DNA of 64,000 bases from Burkholderia territorii. GTDB lineage: Bacteria; Pseudomonadota; Gammaproteobacteria; Burkholderiales; Burkholderiaceae. The translations under genes were made by a program, and so were the position numbers. Under the pieces are notes generated by a model. That model was given only the letters and a program-made list of their open reading frames with translations. It made no database searches and was not told the DNA's origin. Location: contig NZ_CADFEJ010000024.1 of NCBI RefSeq assembly GCF_902833055.1, positions 1 through 64,000 of the forward strand, given 5' to 3'. Numbering within the stretch: the stretch's first letter is position 1; every line of letters starts with the position of its first letter. Positions 29,654 through 38,391 of the stretch are shown here, piece by piece.

Positions 29654-31003
29654 TCAGTGCGCCGGGTTTTCGAGTTCCCGCGGTTCCGGCGCGGCCGTGT
29701 GCTGCGTCGTCATGATCGCGATCGCGGCCAGCGTGGCCGGCACCGCGAGCATCGACAGGATCGCGTCGAACTTCCAGCCGAAGCCGAGCAGCGCGCCGCC
29801 GATCGCCGAGCCGAAGATGCTGCCGAAGCGGCCCATTCCGAGCATCCAGCTCACACCGGTTGCGCGCGCAACGGTCGGATAGCGTCCGGGCGCGTAAGCG
29901 TTCAGCCCCGTCTGCGCGCCGCTCATGCAGAAACCGGCCGCGAACACCAGCAGCGCGAGCGACGAGGACAGCGCGCCAGCCCACGCGAGCACGGCCACGC
30001 ACAGGCCGCCGCCGAGATACGCGGCACCGATCACCGGCGCCGGCCGCACGCGGTCCATCAGCCAGCCCACGCAGATCGCGCCGATCGTGCCGCCGATCTG
30101 GAACATCGCGGTCACGTTCGCGGCCGTGCTGACGGACAGGCCCGCGTCCTTGATCAGCGTCGGAAGCCAGCCGGTCAGCAGATAGATCACCAGCAGACCC
30201 ATGAAATAGGTGATCCACAACGACAACGTGACGCGGCCATAGCCTTGCGAGAAAAGCACGCCGATCGGCTTGCGCGTCGGCAGCGGCGGCTCGTTCGATA
30301 CAAACGTCTCGTTGCCGCTGAACTGGCCGCCACACACGCGGTTCAGCAACGCGCCGATGCGTTGCGACGGCGCGCCGCGCACGGCAAGCAGCCGTGCCGA
30401 TTCGGGCAGCAGCCAAAGCTGCAGCGGAATCAGCAGCAGCGGCAGCGCGCCGCCGAACAGCAGCACCGAGCGCCAGCCGTGCAGCGGGATCAGCCAGCCG
30501 GCGACGAAACCGATCAGCGCCGAGCCGAGGTTGAAGCCGGTAAACATCACGGTGATCATCAACGCGCGCATCCGCTGCGGTGCGTACTCCGACAACAGCG
30601 TCGTCGTGTTCGGCATCGCCGCGCCCAGACCGATGCCGGTCAGCAGCCGCAGCATCGCCATCTCGAACGGCGAGTGCGCGTGCGCGGTCAAGATCGTGAA
30701 CACGCCGAACAGGAACACCGACGCGATCAGCACGCGCTTGCGCCCAAACCGGTCGGCACTCGGGCCGGCCAGCAGCGCGCCGATCACGAGGCCAATCGGC
30801 GCCGCGCTCATCACGAGACCGAATTCAGGCCGCGAGATCGCCCAGTCGCGAATCACCGACGGCGCAACGAACCCCATGATCGCGACGTCCATCCCGTCGG
30901 CGATCACGACGAGGCAGCACAGCACGACCAGCAGCCACTGGTAGCGCGACACTGGCCTCTCGTCAATGAATGCCTTGATGTCGATTGTCTTTCCACTGTC
31001 CAT
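29654..31003 (-). CDS. aromatic acid:H+ symporter (MFS, AAHS family)
   Basis: A 449-residue, 12-helix transporter. The N-terminus ID(I)KAFIDERPVSRYQWLLVVLCCLVVIADGMDVAIMGFVAP is the AAHS signature, with Asp residues in helix 1 (DGMD) that are essential in PcaK. GPSADRFGRKRVLI is the helix 2-3 loop. It is most likely the gallate uptake system (galT counterpart), judged by its place between the dioxygenase and hydratase genes. Two adjacent ATGs (31006 and 31003) follow AGGAG; 31003 gives the better spacing. Confidence 0.92.
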   Translation of the reverse strand: MDSGKTIDIKAFIDERPVSRYQWLLVVLCCLVVIADGMDVAIMGFVAPSVIRDWAISRPEFGLVMSAAPIGLVIGALLAGPSADRFGRKRVLIASVFLFGVFTILTAHAHSPFEMAMLRLLTGIGLGAAMPNTTTLLSEYAPQRMRALMITVMFTGFNLGSALIGFVAGWLIPLHGWRSVLLFGGALPLLLIPLQLWLLPESARLLAVRGAPSQRIGALLNRVCGGQFSGNETFVSNEPPLPTRKPIGVLFSQGYGRVTLSLWITYFMGLLVIYLLTGWLPTLIKDAGLSVSTAANVTAMFQIGGTIGAICVGWLMDRVRPAPVIGAAYLGGGLCVAVLAWAGALSSSLALLVFAAGFCMSGAQTGLNAYAPGRYPTVARATGVSWMLGMGRFGSIFGSAIGGALLGFGWKFDAILSMLAVPATLAAIAIMTTQHTAAPEPRELENPAH

Positions 31004-31127
31004 CATGACTCTCCTGTCTCCTTGGAGACGATCGACCCGTCGATTCGTCATCCTATTTATATGGTTCGATACGCTGCCGGCGTTCCGGTCCCGCAGGCGC
31101 GGCGATCCCGCGCGCCTTCGTCCTGCC

Positions 31128-32432
31128 TTACGTGTTGCGCGGCTTGTCCGCGCCGTCCCAGCCCAAGGGCCCGGCGCTCTTTCCAGCTACCGAATACAGC
31201 GCCCCCGGCGCGTTGCGCGTACGCTGGAACGCCTCCAGCGATTCGCCGCGCATCGCCGCATAGATATGCAGGTTCGATACGCCCGTCACCGCACCGAGCT
31301 TCTCCAGCAGGAAAAAGATCACGCCGTAGCGCAGCAGGCCGAGCCAGTCGCGTCGGCGAATCAGGTCGCGCTCCGCCGTGTCGAGGCCCGCGGCTTCGAA
31401 GCTCGCCTCGGGGTCGCTCAGGAACTGCGCGCGATGCGCAGGCTCGATCATCCGGTGCAGATAGTCGTTGATCCGGTACGCGCGAACCGCGCGCTCGATC
31501 GTGAACGGGTAGGTGCCCGGCAGTCGCTCGACGCCGGAGAGCTCCGCCGCCATTCGCTGCCGATGGCGTTCGGCCGCCGCCTCGTCGACGTCGGTGTCGG
31601 CCGGCTCGTAGACGGCCGTCGCAATGCCCGTCATCGACGGCAGGTAGTAGCTGCGATGACGGCACACGACGCCGGCCGGCAACGCGCCGCGCATCGTGAG
31701 CCACATCACGACCTCGGCGCCTTCGAAACCGCCAAGCGTCGCATATTCGCCGAGCGGCATTGCGGCCAGGCGCTCCGGGTCGTCCTGGAGCAAATCGAGA
31801 AAGCGCGCATCCCATTCGGGATTGTTGAAACCGGAACGCTCGCCGTGCACCTGGTGCGACAGCCCGCCGGTCGCGACGATCGCGACGCGCAGGTCCTCCG
31901 GATAACTCTCGATGGCGCGCCTCAGTGCCTGCCCGAGCCGATAGAAGCGGCGCGCTGACGGCACCGGCAACTGCAGCACGCCCATCTGCAGCGGCACGAG
32001 CTGCACCGGCCAATCGGGACGATGCGGGCACAGCACCGACAGCGGCGAGAAACAGCCGTGATCGAGCGGCTTGTTCTGGAAGAATGACATGTCGAACTCG
32101 TCGGCCATCAACGACTGGCCGATATGCGCGGCCAGCATCGGGTGACCCGCGATCGGCGGCAGGTCTCGCGCGCCACCGCCTTCGTCCGCCGGATGCCACT
32201 GCGGCCCGACGCCGAGCGCGAACGCCGAATAGTGATCGAAGAAGAACGACGTCACGTGATCGTTGTAGATGAACAGCAGCACGTCGGGGCGTTTTTCGGC
32301 GAGCCACGCGCTCAGCGGCGCGAAGTTTTCGAAGATCGGTGCCCAGACAGGGTCCTGCTGCTTGTTCTTGTCGAACGCGAACCCGATCGTGGGCGTGTGG
32401 GAGGCCGCGATGCCTCCGATGATCCGTGCCAT
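31128..32432 (-). CDS. galA: gallate dioxygenase
   Basis: A 434-residue type II extradiol dioxygenase that opens the gallate ring to 4-oxalomesaconate. The N-terminal ~280 residues are the catalytic LigB-like domain with iron ligands His12 (ASHTP) and His59 (IYNDH) and a Glu near residue 240. The C-terminal part (RAVRAYRINDYLHRMIEPAHRAQFLSDPEASFEAAGLDTAERDLIRRRDWLGLLRYG) is the LigA-like small subunit fused in one chain, as in DesB/GalA. The fused form and length distinguish it from the two-subunit protocatechuate 4,5-dioxygenase. AAGGAG precedes the ATG. Confidence 0.95.
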   Translation of the reverse strand: MARIIGGIAASHTPTIGFAFDKNKQQDPVWAPIFENFAPLSAWLAEKRPDVLLFIYNDHVTSFFFDHYSAFALGVGPQWHPADEGGGARDLPPIAGHPMLAAHIGQSLMADEFDMSFFQNKPLDHGCFSPLSVLCPHRPDWPVQLVPLQMGVLQLPVPSARRFYRLGQALRRAIESYPEDLRVAIVATGGLSHQVHGERSGFNNPEWDARFLDLLQDDPERLAAMPLGEYATLGGFEGAEVVMWLTMRGALPAGVVCRHRSYYLPSMTGIATAVYEPADTDVDEAAAERHRQRMAAELSGVERLPGTYPFTIERAVRAYRINDYLHRMIEPAHRAQFLSDPEASFEAAGLDTAERDLIRRRDWLGLLRYGVIFFLLEKLGAVTGVSNLHIYAAMRGESLEAFQRTRNAPGALYSVAGKSAGPLGWDGADKPRNT

Positions 32433-32506
32433 GCCAATGCTCCTTCGTGATGCTCGAATGCGTTCCGGCTTCGCCGTCCGCTACTGATGAATGCGTGCGC
32501 GTACGC

Positions 32507-33049
32507 TTACGCGCGGCGGCCGTTCGGCTGCGGCGCGAGACTGCGCTTGACGACCAGCGCGAGCGGCACGGCGAAGACGAAATGCGACATGAACCCGCCG
32601 ATGATCACGTTCGGATCGAAATAGTTCGGGTGATTGCTCGACGCGATCATGATGAGCGCGTGCATCACGATCCACGCGATGATCGCGAAGAACAGCGCGA
32701 CGAACGTCGCCTCGAAGCCGCGCCGGCGAAACCATGGCCAGATCGCCGCGAACACGATGCCCCACGACAGCGCGAACGCGAAGTGGATCGCTGTGCCGAT
32801 GAAGTACGCGCCGATGCCCAGCGCATCCTGCGCGGCCTTGCCGAACACGAGCCCCGTCGCGTTGCGCGGAATGCCGGCGAGCGGCATCAGGTGCTGCGCA
32901 ACGACCCAGACGAGCGCCTCGTAGACCCAGATCAGCACGGCCCCCGCCACGCCGCCGCGAATCCCCGCGCGTACCGTGTCGGCAAACGTCGTGCTGTCCT
33001 GCGCTGCTTGCGTCGTTTCGCGTGCTCCGATGATGTGCTGCTGTCCCAT
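32507..33049 (-). CDS. YagU-like (DUF1440) inner-membrane protein
   Basis: A 180-residue protein with about four membrane helices, including AGIRGGVAGAVLIWVYEALVWVVAQHLMPLAGIPRNATG and HFAFALSWGIVFAAIWPWF, which match the YagU family of unknown transport-related role. It is the first gene of the gallate operon, 74 bases upstream of the dioxygenase gene, and divergent from the LysR gene. A role in the pathway is unproven. Confidence 0.82.
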   Translation of the reverse strand: MGQQHIIGARETTQAAQDSTTFADTVRAGIRGGVAGAVLIWVYEALVWVVAQHLMPLAGIPRNATGLVFGKAAQDALGIGAYFIGTAIHFAFALSWGIVFAAIWPWFRRRGFEATFVALFFAIIAWIVMHALIMIASSNHPNYFDPNVIIGGFMSHFVFAVPLALVVKRSLAPQPNGRRA

Positions 33050-33521
33050 TGGGCTGCCTCGTTCGTGAATGCGGGCGCCGCGCTCCGCGCAACCCCTTTG
33101 TGATCGGACGAACAATGAATCAGATGACGGCCCGATGCGCCGGCAACCGCGCGCTTGCTGTCGCCGGAACTGAAATTACTCATTCGGCAGCGGGGCGAAA
33201 CAGTCAGGGTAAACCCTTTAATCGAAGCGAAACGGCATGTCTGACACGCTCTCAGCCGGCATGCGAACGGCGCCGCCGATGCCTGGAACGCCCGCCGGGC
33301 ATGGCGCTCGGGGATGGAGACGAGCTAGGTTGCCGATCGCGGCCCGTTGTCCGTCGATTCGCGATCGATAAATAAAACAGATAGCTGGATAAGCACGACG
33401 CAAGTTCTGCCGCCGCCGTTCCGGTAAAGTCGGTCAACGCGCTTCGATGCTGGCGCAGCTCGCGCGGATGCACGCAGGTCATGCGCGATCGCCGCCGCGA
33501 CGCACATCGCCCGACCGACCC
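33050..33521. promoter_or_regulatory. divergent control region of the gallate operon and its LysR gene
   Basis: No gene. Contains AGGGT-AA-ACCCT (33206-33217) and TCGAT-TCGCG-ATCGA (33354-33368) dyads, and an A+T-rich patch at 33360-33390. Any of these could hold LysR sites and promoters; none matches a textbook T-N11-A box convincingly. Confidence 0.4.
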
Positions 33522-34781
33522 ATGGACAACACCGAACTCCCGAACCTCGCCTTCCTGTACGCGGTGCAGCGCGTTGCCGAAACCGGCAGCGTGAGCCGCG
33601 CCGCCGCCACGCTGTTTCGTGCGCAGTCTGCCGTCACACGCGCGGTGCAGGACCTCGAGACGGCCCTCGGCGAACCGCTGTTCGATCGCAAGCCGTCAGG
33701 CATGCTCGCGACACCGGTCGGCCGCGCGGTGCTGAAACGCGGTGAGCGCGTGTTCACCGAACTCGGCGCGCTCGCGAGCTGGTGTGCGCTGCGCCAGTCG
33801 CGCCGCCGCGCATCGGCCGAAGGCGGTCTGCCCGCGTATCTGCTCAACACGCGGCGGCTCCAGCTGTTCTCGACGCTCGCGCGGTATCGGCACATGCCGA
33901 GCGCCGCGCGAGCGCTCGGCCTCACGCAGCCAGCCGTCAGCAGCGCGATCCGGATTCTCGAGAGCGGTGCGGGTTTCGCGCTGTTCCATCGTCATCCGCG
34001 CGGCCTCCTGCTCACGGCCGACGGCGAGACGTTTCTGCTTCATGTGCGGCGCGCGCTGAACGAATTGCGGCACGTCGCCGACGACGTCGCCGCGCTGCAC
34101 GGCAGCATCCAGGGTGTCGTAACCGTCGGTGCGCTGCCGCTCGGCCGCACGCTGATCCTGCCCGAAGCGGTCGCGCGCGTCGTCACGCGATTTCCGAAGG
34201 TGCGCGTGATCACCGACGAAAGCGCATACGAGGCGCTCGTCGCCGGTGTGCGCGCGGGCGACATCGACTTCATCCTCGGCGCGTTGCGCGTGAGCGACCC
34301 GGCAAGCGACCTCGAGAACGAGCGGTTGATGTCCGAGAACCTCGTCGTGCTCGCGCGGCACGATCACCCGCTCGCCGGCGTCCGGAACCTCGGGCTCGCG
34401 AGCCTCGCCCGCGCGCAATGGATCCTGCCGCGCAGCCATGCGCCCGCGCGCGGCCTGTTCGAATCGCTGTTCCGGCGCATGAAGCTCAAGCCGCCGATGC
34501 CGACGGTCGAAAGCGCGGACCTCGCGGTGATTCGCGGCCTGCTGCTGCATAGCGACATGCTCGCGGTGCTGTCCGCGCAGCAACTGCGCTACGAATGCGA
34601 TGCGGGGCTGCTGGCCGTGCTCGATGTGCCGATGCGCGAAACGACCCGTGACATCGGCCTGATGACACGCACCGGCAGTCCACCGTCGCCCGCGGCGCGT
34701 GCGTTGATCGACGCGATACGCATCGTTGCGACCGAGGTCGCACGTACGCCGCACGCCCCTGCCACGACCATCGCGCGATAA
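33522..34781 (+). CDS. LysR-type regulator with two tandem HTH domains
   Basis: A 419-residue regulator, about 110 longer than a usual LysR protein. The extra length is a second DNA-binding domain: residues 8-67 (LAFLYAVQRVAETGSVSRAAATLFRAQSAVTRAVQDLE) and residues 111-171 (LQLFSTLARYRHMPSAARALGLTQPAVSSAIRILE) both match the LysR winged helix. A co-inducer domain follows from about 195 (GVVTVGALPLGRTLILPEAVARVVTRFP). Start at MDNTELPN, 33522. Divergent from the gallate operon, which it very probably controls in response to gallate or a pathway intermediate. Confidence 0.92.
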   Translation: MDNTELPNLAFLYAVQRVAETGSVSRAAATLFRAQSAVTRAVQDLETALGEPLFDRKPSGMLATPVGRAVLKRGERVFTELGALASWCALRQSRRRASAEGGLPAYLLNTRRLQLFSTLARYRHMPSAARALGLTQPAVSSAIRILESGAGFALFHRHPRGLLLTADGETFLLHVRRALNELRHVADDVAALHGSIQGVVTVGALPLGRTLILPEAVARVVTRFPKVRVITDESAYEALVAGVRAGDIDFILGALRVSDPASDLENERLMSENLVVLARHDHPLAGVRNLGLASLARAQWILPRSHAPARGLFESLFRRMKLKPPMPTVESADLAVIRGLLLHSDMLAVLSAQQLRYECDAGLLAVLDVPMRETTRDIGLMTRTGSPPSPAARALIDAIRIVATEVARTPHAPATTIAR

Positions 34782-34939
34782 GCAAAGTGCATGGCCGTCG
34801 AGCCCAATTCGCATCGGGCCGGTCGAATCCGTTGCCCCACAATGCAATCAATACACGGCGCCGTGTGCAACCGATGCGCGTAGCCGCCATAAGGCATTGC
34901 GATACCGCCCGCGCATCACACACCCGAGGAGCGACACGC

Positions 34940-35857
34940 ATGATCGACCCGGCAATTTCCTTCATTGGTTTCGGCGAAGCCGGTGGGCTGCTCGGCGGCG
35001 CGCTGGCCGCCCGCGCCGTGCGCGTGACGATGTACGACCGGCAACTCGACGACGCACGGTCGGCGCCCGCGATGCGCGACAAGGCCGCGCGCCTGCACGT
35101 CGAAGCCGCATCTTCACTCGCCGCCGCGATCCGCGACTCGCGCTGGATCGTGTCGGCCGTCACGGCGTCGTCCGACGCGGAAGTCGCGGCGGCGGTCGCC
35201 GTGCACATCCGCGCCGGACAGACTTTCATCGACATCAATTCGGTATCACCCGCGCGAAAGCAGCATGGCCAGCGTCTGATCGAAGCCGCCGGCGGGCGTT
35301 ACGTCGAAGCGGCGGTGATGGCGCCCGTACCGCCTCACGGCCTCGCCGTGCCGATGCTGCTGGCCGGCCCGGCGGCCGAAACGATCTCGCTCGAACTGAA
35401 TGCGCTCGGCTTCCATGCGCAGGCCGTGTCGACCCGCGTCGGCGTGGCGTCGGCGGCCAAGATGTGCCGCAGCGTGATGATCAAGGGAATCGAAGCGCTG
35501 ACCGTCGAATGCCTCGGCGCGGCGCGCGCATACGGCGCCGACGCGCTCGTGCTCGCTTCGCTGCGGCAGACCTTCGACACGTTCGCGACGCTCCCCGACC
35601 TGCCCGGCTACCTGATCGGCCGCGTCGCCGAACACGGCCGCCGGCGCGCGGCGGAGATGCGCGAAGTATGCGATACGCTGCGCGAAGGCGGCGTCACGCC
35701 GGAGATGAGCGCCGCATGCGCATGCGTGCAGGATGCATTCATCGACAGGATGGCCGCCCGCGGGCTTGATTACCACGCGCTGCTGCCGCTCGACTGGCAA
35801 GATGTGCTCGACCGACTCGACGACCGGTTGCCGCGGGCACCGGCCCCCGGCGACTGA
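34940..35857 (+). CDS. 6-phosphogluconate-dehydrogenase-like oxidoreductase (DUF1932)
   Basis: A 305-residue NAD(P)-dependent dehydrogenase. The Rossmann start ISFIGFGEAGGLLGGAL is clear; the C-terminal half (MIKGIEALTVECLGAARAYGADALVLASL) resembles the DUF1932 domain. GAGGAG 8 nt upstream supports the ATG at 34940. Substrate unknown; this type recurs beside aromatic meta-cleavage genes, but gallate breakdown through LigJ and LigK needs no dehydrogenase. It follows the LysR gene in the same direction after 158 bases. Confidence 0.82.
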   Translation: MIDPAISFIGFGEAGGLLGGALAARAVRVTMYDRQLDDARSAPAMRDKAARLHVEAASSLAAAIRDSRWIVSAVTASSDAEVAAAVAVHIRAGQTFIDINSVSPARKQHGQRLIEAAGGRYVEAAVMAPVPPHGLAVPMLLAGPAAETISLELNALGFHAQAVSTRVGVASAAKMCRSVMIKGIEALTVECLGAARAYGADALVLASLRQTFDTFATLPDLPGYLIGRVAEHGRRRAAEMREVCDTLREGGVTPEMSAACACVQDAFIDRMAARGLDYHALLPLDWQDVLDRLDDRLPRAPAPGD

Positions 35858-35878
35858 CGCACGACCGCGATCGCACTA

Positions 35879-36442
35879 TCACTGTACCTGCGCCGCATGC
35901 GGCAACGCCGTCGCGAACACTGCGTCGATGAACCGGACCACGTCGTCGAGCGACGACGTGCACGTCGCACCCGCAGCGAGTTCACTAAACGCGCCGTCCG
36001 GCCCGAGGCAGATCAGCGGCTTGCACCAGCGCCGCGCGAGCGCGATCTCCTCGGCCGTGCCGTGCCCGCCGGGTAGCGCGACGATCAGGTCGCTGCTCAA
36101 CACGTTCACGTAGTTGCGATTGATCGTGTGCGGATCGGCGCCCGGCTCGCGGCGCGGCAGCGGCGTGAGGATCGGTATCTCGACGAACGGATGCGGATAG
36201 CCGTCGAGCGGCACGAAGCCCGCCTGCGGATCGGCCCGCGTCGGCACGATGCCGATCGACCGGCCGGCCCGTCCCGGCACGCCGGCGAACGCACGCGCGA
36301 CCGCCAGCATCACACCCTGGCCGCCGCCCGTCAGCAGGTTGAAGCCGGCCTGCGCGAGCCATGCGCCGAGCGGCTCGGAAAACGCGAGCCATGGCTCCTT
36401 GCCCGAGCCCATCACGCCGATCGTTCGGTTCTTGAGTTGCAT
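35879..36442 (-). CDS. LOG-family protein
   Basis: A 187-residue protein with a Rossmann-like fold of the TIGR00725/LOG type. GVMGSGKE, LLTGGGQGVMLAVARAF and LPGGHGTAEEI (the PGGxGTxxE motif) are the nucleotide-binding signatures. Close relatives with cytokinin riboside 5'-monophosphate phosphoribohydrolase activity exist, but substrate here is unknown. It lies 78 bases downstream of the MFS gene in the same direction, separated by a long perfect hairpin. Confidence 0.82.
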   Translation of the reverse strand: MQLKNRTIGVMGSGKEPWLAFSEPLGAWLAQAGFNLLTGGGQGVMLAVARAFAGVPGRAGRSIGIVPTRADPQAGFVPLDGYPHPFVEIPILTPLPRREPGADPHTINRNYVNVLSSDLIVALPGGHGTAEEIALARRWCKPLICLGPDGAFSELAAGATCTSSLDDVVRFIDAVFATALPHAAQVQ

Positions 36443-36474
36443 GGTGAATTCCGGTGACGAATTCCAGTTGAACT

Positions 36475-36514
36475 GCGGCGTGGCGCCGGGTCGCGGCACC
36501 CGGCGCCACGCCGC
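36475..36514. terminator. 17-bp perfect hairpin between MFS and LOG genes
   Basis: Arms 36475-36491 and 36498-36514 pair over 17 bp around a 6-nt loop CGCGGC. It is 7 bases past the MFS stop. There is no T-tract on either strand, so it may protect the upstream mRNA 3' end rather than terminate. Confidence 0.55.
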
Positions 36515-36520
36515 ACGTCG

Positions 36521-37768
36521 TCAGTCGAGTTCGACGCCCTTCAGTTCCGGAATCAGGAACAGCGTCGCGATCATGTCGAGCACGTACAGGCCGGCGAGCA
36601 GCGCGATCGCCGTCTGGAACGAATAGTGCGCGGCGAGCGCGCCGACGGCCACCGGCCCGAAACCGCCGACCGCGCGGCCGATGTTCCACAGCACGTTCTG
36701 CGCGGTCGCACGCGCGGCGGTCGGGTAGCCTTCGGACATCAGCGTGCCGTAGCCGCCGACCATCCCGTTGACGAACATCCCCATCAGCGCGCCGGCCCAC
36801 AGCATGGCCGTCGGGTCCGACAGGCGCGCATATGCGATGACCGTCACGACCGAACCGAGCTGATACAGCAGGAACGTCGGCTTGCGGCCGATGCGATCGG
36901 CGAGCTGCCCGAACGTCCAGACGCCGATCATCATCCCGACGACGGTCGCCGCCGTCCACAGCCCCGACTTCGTCAGCGAGAAGCCCATCTGCTTCGACAG
37001 GAAGGTGGGCAGCCAGATCATGATCCCGTAGTAGCCGAAGTTCTGGACCGAGCACAGGATCACGATGCCGAGACTCGTGCGCGCGGTGCGGGCGTCGGCG
37101 ACGAGCATCCGGAATGCGTTGGCCCGTGGCTGCGCCGCGCGCTGCACGAAGAGCTCCGGCTCGTGCAGCCGGTTGCGCAGCAGCCACGCGAGCAGCGCGG
37201 GCAGCACGCCGACCACGAACATCCCGCGCCAGCCGACATGGAGCAGCAGCAGCGGCGTCAGCAGCGCGGCCAGCAGCACGCCGGCCTGCCAGCCGAGCGC
37301 AACGTAGCACGAAACGCGCGCCCGCTTGCTCGCCGGCCACGCTTCGGCCGCGAGCGCCATGCCGATGCCGAACTCGCCGCCAAGGCCGATGCCCGCGATG
37401 GTCCGGTACACGAGCAGATCCCGGAAGCCCTGCGCGAACGCGCACAGGCCGGTGAAGACCGCGAACAGCATGATCGTCCAGGTCAGGACGCGCACACGGC
37501 CGTAACGGTCGCTCAGTGCACCGAACAGAATGCCGCCCGCGACGGCGCCGATCAGCGTCCACGTGACGAGCGCGCCGCCCTGCCCGGGCGTCAGCTGCAA
37601 TGCCGCAGTGATCGCCGGCAGCATGAAGCCGAGGATCAGCAGATCGAAGCCGTCCATTGCATAGCCGATCGCCGAGCCGGCCAGCGCCTTCCACGCGTAC
37701 GCGTTGACCTGATCGTCGCGCGACGGCGCCGGATCGCCCAGCGCCGAAGATTTCATGTTTGCTGCCAT
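36521..37768 (-). CDS. MFS transporter
   Basis: A 415-residue, 12-helix transporter. GYAMDGFDLLILGFMLPAI in helix 1 (DGFD) and GALSDRYGRVRVL between helices 2 and 3 place it among organic-acid importers of the sugar-porter/AAHS-like group. GIGLGGEFGIGMALAAEAWPASKRARV is typical helix 4-5 sequence. CAGGA just before the ATG at 37768 supports that start; MKSS at 37756 is possible. Substrate unknown. Confidence 0.88.
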   Translation of the reverse strand: MAANMKSSALGDPAPSRDDQVNAYAWKALAGSAIGYAMDGFDLLILGFMLPAITAALQLTPGQGGALVTWTLIGAVAGGILFGALSDRYGRVRVLTWTIMLFAVFTGLCAFAQGFRDLLVYRTIAGIGLGGEFGIGMALAAEAWPASKRARVSCYVALGWQAGVLLAALLTPLLLLHVGWRGMFVVGVLPALLAWLLRNRLHEPELFVQRAAQPRANAFRMLVADARTARTSLGIVILCSVQNFGYYGIMIWLPTFLSKQMGFSLTKSGLWTAATVVGMMIGVWTFGQLADRIGRKPTFLLYQLGSVVTVIAYARLSDPTAMLWAGALMGMFVNGMVGGYGTLMSEGYPTAARATAQNVLWNIGRAVGGFGPVAVGALAAHYSFQTAIALLAGLYVLDMIATLFLIPELKGVELD

Positions 37769-38036
37769 GGTGTCCTGCCGGAAATGTCCGGGCGACATTC
37801 TAAAGCCTGCCCCGTGCCTGACGGGCCGGCGGACGCGCGCACGCGCAAAGCGTCGCGCGGCCCGCTTCCGGGAACGGAGGCAGGCCGCGCGGGTAATGAA
37901 TTTGAAAGATGGTGAAGTCGGCGATCGCACAATCAGGCGGGACACCGAAACAACGCGATGAAGCGGATCTTGCGAGGCCGGCATCGCCGCCGGCGCGGAT
38001 CGACCGGCACTGGGGCGGTGCCGGCGCGGTGCTGCC

Positions 38037-38366
38037 TCAGCCCTGATCGTCGCCGGGCCACCAGGTCTTTGCCGCGCGCTCGACGAGCAGCGTATCGAGA
38101 TCCTTGCCTTCGAGCCATTTGGGTCGCGGGCCACGGCCCGACCACGAGCGGCCGGTCGTCGGATCGTAATACTTGGCAGGCGCCTTGCGTTTTCGCTGGA
38201 CGATGTAGCCGAGGGCGCTCAGCACTTCCTGCTGCGTGATGCCCAACAGCTCGACCTGTTCCTTGAACGCCGCGAGTGCGGCTTGCTTCTCTTTCTGCTT
38301 CGCTTCCGACAGCTTGATGTTCAGGTCCCGAAGTTGTGCTTCGAGCTCCTGCAGGGCCTGGGTCAT
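38037..38366 (-). CDS. H-NS-like nucleoid protein
   Basis: A 109-residue DNA-binding protein. A coiled-coil oligomerisation half, LEAQLRDLNIKLSEAKQKEKQAALAAFKEQVELL, is followed by the C-terminal AT-hook-like core KYYDPTTGRSWSGRGPRPKWL, matching the H-NS family YRNPxTGxTWSGRGRxPxWL. Start at 38366 has GAGGA 8 nt upstream. It silences A+T-rich, often foreign DNA; Burkholderia carry many paralogues. It is a single-gene unit. Confidence 0.92.
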   Translation of the reverse strand: MTQALQELEAQLRDLNIKLSEAKQKEKQAALAAFKEQVELLGITQQEVLSALGYIVQRKRKAPAKYYDPTTGRSWSGRGPRPKWLEGKDLDTLLVERAAKTWWPGDDQG

Positions 38367-38391
38367 GTATTCATCCTCTTTGGGCATGTTT

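Noticed and set aside
29567-31471. 634-codon plus-strand frame opposite the aromatic acid symporter
   Set aside because: Arg/Gln/His-rich low-complexity product and exact overlap with a real membrane protein gene on the other strand.
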